Below are positions 8,419-14,873 of a stretch of 35,398 nucleotides of DNA, in pieces. Made by a program: the position numbers and the translations under genes. The notes beneath the pieces are model-generated. The model saw only the letters and a program-made list of their open reading frames with translations, had not been told where the DNA came from and did not search any database. Origin of the DNA: Cytophagales bacterium (lineage in GTDB: Bacteria > Bacteroidota > Bacteroidia > Cytophagales > Cyclobacteriaceae); the NCBI GenBank assembly GCA_022360055.1, contig JAKSDO010000235.1, forward strand, positions 1 through 35,398, written 5' to 3'. The first letter of the stretch is position 1. Each line of letters starts with the position of its first letter.

Positions 8419-8928
8419 ATGAGAAAAGTAATCTTTTTTGCGCTACTTGCTACTACAATTGCCAATTCAGGATATGGACAAAAAGAGAAATATCAAAGCT
8501 TATTTATCTATAATTTTACCAAGTACATTAAATGGCCCGAATCTTACAATCCAAATAGATTTGTAATTGGCGTTATTGGAAGTTCAAAAATCCTGGAATC
8601 GCTTAATGCAATGACCGCAGCCAAAAAGAAGACAGTAAATGGCAAGGTGTTGGAAATTAAAAAATACAGTTCGGTTTCTGAAATTGATGATTGCAATATT
8701 TTATTTATTTCCGAAGATATGTCTGGTGAATTGGGACAAATTGAACATGAAACAAGTTCAAAACCTGTTCTCATTGTCACAGATGTACCGGGGCTTGCTG
8801 CTCAGGGGTCTATGGTTAACTTTGTGGAGCAGGATGGTAAAATTAAGTTTGAGCTCAACAGGGCTAGCGTAGATCGACGAGGATTGATCGTATCCGGTTC
8901 GCTCATAAATCTTGCAATTCTTATCTAG
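8419..8928 (+). CDS. Secreted YfiR-like protein (DUF4154), copy 1
   Basis: 169 residues from the ATG at 8419; a TTG one codon earlier is possible but the ATG has a purine-rich AAGGAA at good spacing. It starts with a signal peptide ending S-G-Y-G-Q, then the DUF4154 (YfiR) domain: FIYNFTKYIKWPES, NRFVIGVIGSS, DDCNILFISEDM, KPVLIVTDVPGLA, and the C-terminal LNRASVDRRGLIVSGSLINLA. In Pseudomonas, YfiR is a periplasmic repressor of the diguanylate cyclase YfiN; no YfiN or YfiB gene is adjacent here. Its role is therefore likely periplasmic ligand sensing or a structural function. A second copy lies 578 bases downstream. Confidence 0.88.
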   Translation: MRKVIFFALLATTIANSGYGQKEKYQSLFIYNFTKYIKWPESYNPNRFVIGVIGSSKILESLNAMTAAKKKTVNGKVLEIKKYSSVSEIDDCNILFISEDMSGELGQIEHETSSKPVLIVTDVPGLAAQGSMVNFVEQDGKIKFELNRASVDRRGLIVSGSLINLAILI

Positions 8929-9506
8929 CGAAAGCCAATTTGACGGCGGTTTTTTCACCCGCACAGGACGGCCAGGCTTGTCAAATTTTCAGGTTAAATG
9001 TTTCCGGATTCCGGAGATCATCCGATTATCCAAACTCAAATTGGGGCGCCGGTAATACCTGTGCAATTCATGTTTTTGGAATAGCTTAACACTTCTCGGC
9101 GCAAACGAGGCATGACAAAAATTAATCGTCAATCAGCAAGGTTTTCTGTACACGTAAAGAAAAGCCGCGCTATGCACATTGTACTTGTAAAAGTCCATAT
9201 TGCTTTACTGAAACAGGTTGCCGATATCATTGAAGTAAAGCTTTAAGAAGTACTGTTTGTCCGTGATTACCTGTTGTTTATCGATCACCAAATTGCACTC
9301 GTGGCACACCTGGCCGATGGCCGGGAAAATCTTTTGATTAATTGCAATAAGTAAAATATCTATTGGAAAAACTTAAAACCGAATATAAAATTGATACTCC
9401 CTTTAAATCTTACGCTTACGATCGAAAGCCCGTTCTTTTTTTGATTTTAATAATCGTAAATTAGGTTTGTTCAATTTAGCACAGCATATATTTAATTTTG
9501 TAAGGG
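8929..9506. other. Spacer between the two YfiR-like genes
   Basis: 578 bases without a confident gene. On the minus strand a frame is open from about 9416 to a stop at about 9243 (about 57 codons, no ATG; includes GQVCHECNLVIDKQQVITD). A short stretch follows the stop (NMDFYKYNVHSAAFLYVYRKP). I do not recognise either. They may be traces of a decayed gene inserted between the duplicated YfiR-like genes, or chance. Confidence 0.35.
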
Positions 9507-10010
9507 ATGCGGAGATTTTTTTTATTCTGCCTTTTAATTTTTTTAAGTTATTCCTCGGTAGCACAAAAGGCAAAACATCATATCGAAATTATATTTCGGC
9601 TTAGCCGGTATGTGACATGGCCGGCGGAAAAAGAAAGAAATAAATTTGTGATCGGAGTTGTGGGGGATGCTTCGGATTTTAAGTGTTTTCAACTGCTTGC
9701 AGCAGAAAAAGAAGCGATTCACAATTTTCCAATTGAAGTCCGATATTACGAATGCGCTGAAACTATGGACGATTGCAATTTATTGTATGTATCCGAAGCG
9801 TGCAAAATCGAGATGAGCGAGATCATAATGAAGACAAAAGATGAACCGATACTTATTGTCTCTGGTAAAGCCGGGTACGGAAAATTGGGCTCAATAATAA
9901 ATTTTGTTGATTACGATGGAAAATTGACGATTGAATTGAATCAGAATCAGGCAGATAAGCGGGGATTGCGAGTTTCAGATAAACTCAAAAATCTCGCAAC
10001 TGTCATATAA
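9507..10010 (+). CDS. Secreted YfiR-like protein (DUF4154), copy 2
   Basis: 167 residues with a signal peptide (MRRFFLFCLLIFLSYSSVAQ). The same domain landmarks as copy 1 appear in the same order: IIFRLSRYVTWPAEKE, NKFVIGVVGDA, DDCNLLYVSEA, EPILIVSGKAGYGKLGSI, and LNQNQADKRGLRVSDKLKNLA. The two copies are clearly homologous but well diverged, so the duplication is old or they were acquired separately. AAGGG lies immediately before the ATG, closer than an ideal Shine-Dalgarno. No diguanylate cyclase, histidine kinase or OmpA-like partner is adjacent. Confidence 0.87.
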   Translation: MRRFFLFCLLIFLSYSSVAQKAKHHIEIIFRLSRYVTWPAEKERNKFVIGVVGDASDFKCFQLLAAEKEAIHNFPIEVRYYECAETMDDCNLLYVSEACKIEMSEIIMKTKDEPILIVSGKAGYGKLGSIINFVDYDGKLTIELNQNQADKRGLRVSDKLKNLATVI

Positions 10011-10086
10011 TTGATTACTTTTTATCCGTTGTTTTAACCTGATTCAAACCGGCCTGAGCAGCAGTTGCGATCGTTATTCGCCGGAT

Positions 10087-10365
10087 TTATATCGGATTTA
10101 ATCTTTCACCACATATATGCCTTTCCGAAAAGTGTCTGATATTGACGGAGGACCCGAAGCTACCATACGAAGGGGTGGCCAAATAACCGTTTGTGAGTAA
10201 AGTACTGCAAATCCTGAAAATTGTGGATTTCGGGACTTTGGTCATCTGCACCAGTTTGGGCAAATTCAAACCTTCAAGGTATTCGGAAATCAATTCGATC
10301 AGCTCCAACGCGTTTTGAAGATTTGGAATGATGTACTTTGAATCGTCGCTATTGTCTTGTTTCAT
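10087..10365 (-). pseudogene. IclR-family regulator reduced to its DNA-binding domain
   Basis: The 92-residue frame matches only the N-terminal winged helix-turn-helix of IclR regulators. NLQNALELIELISEYLEG (15-32) is followed by NLPKLVQMTKVPKSTIFRIC and TLLTNGYLA, the recognition helix and wing. IclR proteins are normally about 250 residues with a ligand-binding domain. Here, after residue 62, the sequence becomes unrecognisable (TPSYGSFGSSVNIRHFSERH) and stops. Only 76 bases separate the stop from the next gene, so the effector domain has been deleted rather than frameshifted. The start codon sits inside a perfect palindrome. The fragment could still bind DNA, but without ligand control. 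Confidence 0.7.
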
Positions 10366-10375
10366 ATATGAAACA
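10358..10375. promoter_or_regulatory. 18-base perfect palindrome over the IclR fragment start (candidate operator)
   Basis: TGTTTCATATATGAAACA is a perfect 18-base palindrome that includes the start codon (10363-10365) of the IclR-type fragment. That position suits autoregulation by the former full-length regulator. Two related 16-base sites lie in the same spacer towards the oxidoreductase gene. Confidence 0.5.
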
Positions 10376-10714
10376 TTGATTTATATATTAAGTAGAAGAT
10401 GATGTATTTTTATTTAGCATCCAACTTTTTTTTCTTTTTCCAAGATTGAATATGCCTTTATTCTTAATAACATCGGTTTATATGATTTTGAGAATATTTT
10501 GCATCAAAATTTTTGCTTTACATTTTTCTTTTTTTATTTTTATTAAAAGTTCCAAATATGGAATTATATTTTGAATATGAAACAATAGTAGCCCGGCAAT
10601 CTTGTAAGTACAATTTTTGATTGAGATTGATCTCATTTTATTTTTTAGTTCAGACATGGATTATCTCAAAATACAAAGCCTGAATTATACTTAACCTAAA
10701 TATTTTAACAAAAC
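10366..10714. other. AT-rich control region of the Tat enzyme cluster
   Basis: About 350 bases, strongly AT-rich with T-runs near 10420-10545. Besides the IclR-like sites it holds the dyad TGAGATTGATCTCA (10622-10635: 6-base arms, 2-base spacer). The half-sequence ATCTCA recurs at 10663-10668, nearer the oxidoreductase start. No open reading frame looks coding. Confidence 0.5.
10549..10583. promoter_or_regulatory. Two related palindrome-like sites upstream of the Tat enzyme cluster
   Basis: GTTCCAAATATGGAAT (10549-10564) and ATTTTGAATATGAAAC (10568-10583) each match the core GTTTCATATATGAAAC of the 10358-10375 palindrome at 12 of 16 positions. Their starts are 19 bases apart, about two helical turns. 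They lie roughly 130-165 bases before the oxidoreductase ATG, so they are candidate IclR operators for the divergent enzyme cluster. Confidence 0.4.
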
Positions 10715-12103
10715 ATGAAAGCGACACGTAGAAAATTTATCACCTCTTCAGCCGCTGTAGCTGCAGGGGTTTCGGTAAGCGGAAAAATCCTCGGAGCGCC
10801 GTTTATTGCCAAACGGCGCAATGTAAATGATACGGTTCGCATGGGATTTATTGGCGTTGGTAATCGGGGGAGTCAATTGTTGGAATGGTTCAGGGACAAT
10901 AAAGACGTAGAGATTGCAGCTCTTTGTGACGTGTACGAGCCTTATACTTCCAGGGATAGATCAAAAGTGGACAAGCGATATATTGAAGGTGGAAAGGTGC
11001 CGAAAATGGGTGAAGATCTCGGAAAATACAGGCGCTATGAAGACTTCAGAGAGTTGTTGGATCGGAAAGATATTGACGCCGTCTGCATTGCCACCCCCGA
11101 TCACTGGCATGCTTTACAGACGATCCTGGCATTCGAAGCGGGTAAAGATGTCTACTGTGAAAAACCATTGACAATTGTCCTGAAGGAAGGCAGGGCCATG
11201 ATAGAGGCGCAAAAAAGAACCGGCCGGGTGTGTGCGGTTGGATTGAACAGAAGAGGTTCGTCAATTTACCAACATTTGGCAAAGCAAGTGCAAAATGATT
11301 TGATTGGAAAGGTTACCACTGCCAGGGCGCTCAGGATCAGCAATATGTACCCGAGCGGTATTGGAAAGTTAAGCAGTGAAGTACCTCCCGCGGACTTCAA
11401 TTGGGACATGTGGCTGGGACCCCGCGCGAAAAGAGACTATCAATATAATATCGCCCCGTATTATTTCCGCTGGTGGAAAGAGTATTCCAGTCAGATGGGA
11501 AACTGGGGCGTTCATTACATGGATGTAATCAGATGGATGGTCGGCGAGCAGGCGCCATCGGCAATTACGGCCCATGGAGGCAAATATGCCGTAGAAGATG
11601 ACCGGAACATTCCGGACACCATGGAGGTGCTGTTCGAGTTTGATTCCGGTTTGATAATTACGTTTGCAATTCATGAGGCGAGCGGAGGTGGTGGCATCAC
11701 TGGCGGCGAAGTGGAATTGAATGGCGCAAAAGGAAATCTGGTAGCCGATCAAAACGGATACACGGTTACTCCATCGAAAAGCGGTCAGTTTCAAACTTGG
11801 GAAAAGCTTGTGGAACCGCAAGAAGAAAAGCTCAGGGGAAATGCAAAATTCGGCGATCTGGCCATCGCCGAGAATTCAACTGCCAATTTGATCAGGAACT
11901 TCCTGGACTGTGTAAAATCCGGGGAAGAACCGTTATGTCCGCTGGAAGAAGGGCACCGCTCTACTTCTTTTGCTCATTTGGCAAACATTGCACTCGAGGT
12001 AGGTGGAAGAATAGAATGGGACGCTAAAAATGAGAAAATCACCAACAACGAAAATGCAAATGATTTGCTTTATTACGAGTATAGAAAGCCCTGGAAGTTA
12101 TGA
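10715..12103 (+). CDS. Tat-exported Gfo/Idh/MocA-family oxidoreductase
   Basis: A 462-residue NAD(P)-dependent sugar dehydrogenase-type protein. The twin-arginine signal is TRRKFITSSAAVAAG (4-18), so the folded, cofactor-loaded protein should be exported by Tat to the periplasm. The Rossmann motif is GFIGVGNRGSQ (44-54), and the family's conserved Glu-Lys-Pro is VYCEKPL (147-152, Lys150). C-terminal substrate-domain segments include GNWGVHYMDVIRWMVGE with the expected histidine. It probably oxidises or reduces a sugar hydroxyl with tightly bound NAD. Its stop overlaps the next gene's ATG (ATGA), showing translational coupling with the isomerase-type enzyme. Confidence 0.92.
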   Translation: MKATRRKFITSSAAVAAGVSVSGKILGAPFIAKRRNVNDTVRMGFIGVGNRGSQLLEWFRDNKDVEIAALCDVYEPYTSRDRSKVDKRYIEGGKVPKMGEDLGKYRRYEDFRELLDRKDIDAVCIATPDHWHALQTILAFEAGKDVYCEKPLTIVLKEGRAMIEAQKRTGRVCAVGLNRRGSSIYQHLAKQVQNDLIGKVTTARALRISNMYPSGIGKLSSEVPPADFNWDMWLGPRAKRDYQYNIAPYYFRWWKEYSSQMGNWGVHYMDVIRWMVGEQAPSAITAHGGKYAVEDDRNIPDTMEVLFEFDSGLIITFAIHEASGGGGITGGEVELNGAKGNLVADQNGYTVTPSKSGQFQTWEKLVEPQEEKLRGNAKFGDLAIAENSTANLIRNFLDCVKSGEEPLCPLEEGHRSTSFAHLANIALEVGGRIEWDAKNEKITNNENANDLLYYEYRKPWKL

Positions 12104-13044
12104 TGACAAACCGCAGAGCTTTTTTAAAAAAGACCGGAGCAGCTATTGGGTCCCTGCCTTTTATTCCATCTCTCATACATGGAAATTCCCTGAGAAATCC
12201 GGATACCTCTCATCCGGTATGTTATTTCTCCAAGCATCTCGAATGGTTGGAATTTGACGATCTTGGAATTGTTCTCCGTGAGGCAGGTTTTAATGGCGCA
12301 GATCTCACTGTTCGCGATGGAGGGCATGTGGAACCCTCCGAGGCAAAGACAACGTTTGGGAAAGCCGCAAGAGCCCTGGATAGGCAGGGCATATCCGTTC
12401 CAATGGTCGTTACCCGGATCACAGGTCCGCGTGACAAAGGATTGGATGATTTGTTAAAAGTGCTTTCCGACCATGGCGTCCGGTACTATAGAATGGGATA
12501 CCTCAACTACGATTACGACATCTCTATGGAGAAAAACATAAGCCGGTTTCATGATGTTTTACGCGCATTGGCGGATAAAAATGCCAAACATGATATTTGC
12601 AGCGTATACCAGAATCATGCGGGAAATCGGCTTGGCGCTTCGATATGGGATCTTTTGATGGCATTAAGGGGCATCGATCCCGATTATTTGGGGTGTCAGT
12701 TTGATGTACGACATGCAACCTTTGAGGGCGGCAGATCATGGGAAAATGATTTTCGCGCGATAAAGGGGCACGTCCGGACGACCGTTGTCAAGGATTTTCA
12801 CTGGACAAAAAATGATAAGGGACAATGGACCTATAACAATACCCCGATGGGGAAAGGCATGGTAGATTTTGAAAAGTACTTTAAACTTTATCATGAAATG
12901 AAAATCAGAGGCCCGATATCCAATCATTCGGAGTATCCGCTAATTACAAAAGATGAAAGCAAGTTGCCGAAAGCGGAGAAAATGAAGATCGCCATAGCGC
13001 GATTGAAACGAGATGTGGATTATATCAGGGCCTACTTAAAATAG
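12100..13044 (+). CDS. Tat-exported sugar isomerase/epimerase-type TIM-barrel protein
   Basis: 314 residues. The signal NRRAFLKKTGAAIGSLPFIPS is a near-ideal twin-arginine motif (R-R-x-F-L-K), and a second ATG follows at 12103. The body is the xylose-isomerase-like TIM barrel found in sugar phosphate isomerase/epimerase-type proteins: LREAGFNGADLTVRDGGHVE, DICSVYQNHAG (metal-ligand region), LGCQFDVRHATFEGG, and VKDFHWTK near the C terminus. Such proteins bind a divalent metal and catalyse 1,2-hydride shift, epimerisation or, in some periplasmic relatives, other sugar rearrangements. Export and coupling to an oxidoreductase suggest a free sugar substrate rather than a phosphorylated one. Confidence 0.88.
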   Translation: MMTNRRAFLKKTGAAIGSLPFIPSLIHGNSLRNPDTSHPVCYFSKHLEWLEFDDLGIVLREAGFNGADLTVRDGGHVEPSEAKTTFGKAARALDRQGISVPMVVTRITGPRDKGLDDLLKVLSDHGVRYYRMGYLNYDYDISMEKNISRFHDVLRALADKNAKHDICSVYQNHAGNRLGASIWDLLMALRGIDPDYLGCQFDVRHATFEGGRSWENDFRAIKGHVRTTVVKDFHWTKNDKGQWTYNNTPMGKGMVDFEKYFKLYHEMKIRGPISNHSEYPLITKDESKLPKAEKMKIAIARLKRDVDYIRAYLK

Positions 13045-13045
13045 A

Positions 13046-13062
13046 TTTTCCATTGTGGAAAA
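13046..13062 (+). other. Hairpin between the isomerase and enolase-superfamily genes
   Basis: TTTTCCATTGTGGAAAA is a perfect 7-base stem with a 3-base loop directly after the isomerase stop codon, in the 53-base gap. It lacks a following T-run, so it is better read as an mRNA-stabilising or processing hairpin within the transcript than as a terminator. Confidence 0.4.
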
Positions 13063-13097
13063 AAGAGATTAATTGTTCTCAAATTTGATCCAATGCT

Positions 13098-14522
13098 ATG
13101 ATTAACAACTTGACAAGTATTTCCAGAAGAGCATTTGTAAGATCCTCATCGCTGGTCACCGGATCGCTGGTCGCAGCTCCACTCATCAATTCGTGTGCGG
13201 CACAAAGCAACCAGGATAAGGAGATCACAATATCTCATGTAAACTCAAATTTTGAACGTGAGCCGCTTATCCGCCCATTTGGATTTAAGGGCGGATATAT
13301 GACTGAAATCTGGCAGACAGTATCGCTTATAGCGTCTGAGTCGGGCAATCGAGGCCTTGGTTTAGATACGCAAAATGTTCTCTGGTCAGACGCATCGGTG
13401 TTCGGGAGCAATTCCGAAGCTGCCGGCAATGCTTTGATGTATGCGATCACAGAACGGGCCATGCAGATGGTAAAGGGCATGAAGTTTACCACACCCGTCG
13501 ATCTTCAGGAGGCGATTTTAGAGGATGTTTATGCGTATGCACAAAGAGTCACTTCGAATCCGGACCTGAGAATGACATTTGCTCTTAACGCGTTGGTCGG
13601 GCTTGATAATGCCGCCTGGATGCTTTACGCGCATGAAAACGGATATGATAATTTTGATCAACTCATTCCAAAAGCGTACCGGCCGGCCCTGTCAGACAAA
13701 CACGAAAAAGTTGCGAGCATTCCTTTGATGGCTTATAATATCCCAATCGATGAGATTAAAGAAGCGGTTGATCAGGGCTACTTTTTTATGAAGATCAAGA
13801 TCGGCCAACCCGGTACACAGGAAGAGATGTTGGAAAAAGATAAAGCCAGATTGTCGGCAATTCACAAGGCCATTGGCGATAAAAATACGAAGCATACAAA
13901 AGACGGAAAGCTGCCTTATTATTTTGACGCCAACGGCAGGTATGAAAAAAAGGAGACCTTATTAAGGCTGCTGGACCACGCAAAAAAGATCGGAGCTTAC
14001 GAGCAATTAGCTGTGATCGAAGAACCTTTTCCGGAGCACGCAGAAATCGATGTTCATGATATAGAAATACGGTTGGCAGCCGATGAAAGTGCCCACACGG
14101 ATAAGGATGCGCTTGAACGAATTGAAATGGGGTATAAAGCCATAGCCTTGAAAGCCATAGCGAAAACAATGAGTATGACCTTAAAAATCGCACAGGTAGC
14201 TCATGACCACAATGTTCCCTGTTTCTGTGCTGATCTTACGGTAAATCCAATACTGGTAGAATGGAATAAGGTCGTGGCGGCCAGGTTGAGCGCGTTTCCC
14301 GGATTGGGCGGAATGGGATTGATGGAGACCAACGGACATCAGAACTATCGAAATTGGGAAACCATGAGCACGTATCATCCGGAACCGCATGCGACATGGG
14401 CAAAAACAGTAGATGGCGTCTTTAATTTAAACCGGGATTATTACCGGAAAAGCGGAGGGATCCTGGAAGCATCCGGCCATTATTTGAATTTGGTCTTGCC
14501 TCCTTTTAAGACAAAAAAATAA
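13098..14522 (+). CDS. Exported enolase-superfamily enzyme (mandelate racemase/muconate lactonizing type)
   Basis: 474 residues. The signal has SRRAFVRSS and then LINSCAAQ, which fits a Tat signal and perhaps a lipobox with Cys33, so it may be a Tat-exported lipoprotein. The barrel shows the superfamily signature: K-x-K at Lys232/Lys234 (FFMKIKIGQPG), metal ligands Asp277 (YYFDANG), Glu308 or Glu309 (VIEEPFPEH) and Asp329/Glu330 (AADES), and a lysine pair at Lys352/Lys356 (ALKAIAKT). Members remove a proton alpha to a carboxylate, giving dehydration, racemisation or cycloisomerisation, so a sugar-acid substrate is expected. It follows two Tat-exported sugar enzymes on the same strand and likely belongs to the same pathway. 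Confidence 0.88.
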   Translation: MINNLTSISRRAFVRSSSLVTGSLVAAPLINSCAAQSNQDKEITISHVNSNFEREPLIRPFGFKGGYMTEIWQTVSLIASESGNRGLGLDTQNVLWSDASVFGSNSEAAGNALMYAITERAMQMVKGMKFTTPVDLQEAILEDVYAYAQRVTSNPDLRMTFALNALVGLDNAAWMLYAHENGYDNFDQLIPKAYRPALSDKHEKVASIPLMAYNIPIDEIKEAVDQGYFFMKIKIGQPGTQEEMLEKDKARLSAIHKAIGDKNTKHTKDGKLPYYFDANGRYEKKETLLRLLDHAKKIGAYEQLAVIEEPFPEHAEIDVHDIEIRLAADESAHTDKDALERIEMGYKAIALKAIAKTMSMTLKIAQVAHDHNVPCFCADLTVNPILVEWNKVVAARLSAFPGLGGMGLMETNGHQNYRNWETMSTYHPEPHATWAKTVDGVFNLNRDYYRKSGGILEASGHYLNLVLPPFKTKK

Positions 14523-14873
14523 ACCGGAGTTCCGCGAGGAATTGCAACACCTGACACAGGCGTGCATCATATTTTCCGCTTGATCCAAATTCGTTTCATT
14601 ACAGCGGTTTAACGCAATCGACATGGATTATACAGGGCAATTACGCAAGCTTGTCTGCCATTGACAGGCCAGTCCTCCCAAATAATTCAAAAACCTCTAT
14701 TGAAGTTATTGCCGGATCGGATTGTATTCGAACTGCATATCCGGTGATGTCCTGATATTGACCGTAAAAGCATTTCTACACACCTGGTTTTTATAGCTCT
14801 TCTTCGCCTGATTTTTGCAGCAGGTTTTCACAAATATGTATTTTGATATTTTGAGCGATTTATCCCTGCATCA
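14523..14873. other. Convergent spacer, nothing confident
   Basis: 351 bases between the converging enolase-superfamily and PEP carboxylase genes. AGTTCC/GGAATT around 14528-14543 can form a small hairpin without a T-run. No gene, repeat or clear terminator is visible. Confidence 0.5.

Noticed and set aside
11369-11821. 150-codon minus-strand open frame
   Set aside because: It is antisense to the Gfo/Idh/MocA gene and is explained by that gene's codon use.
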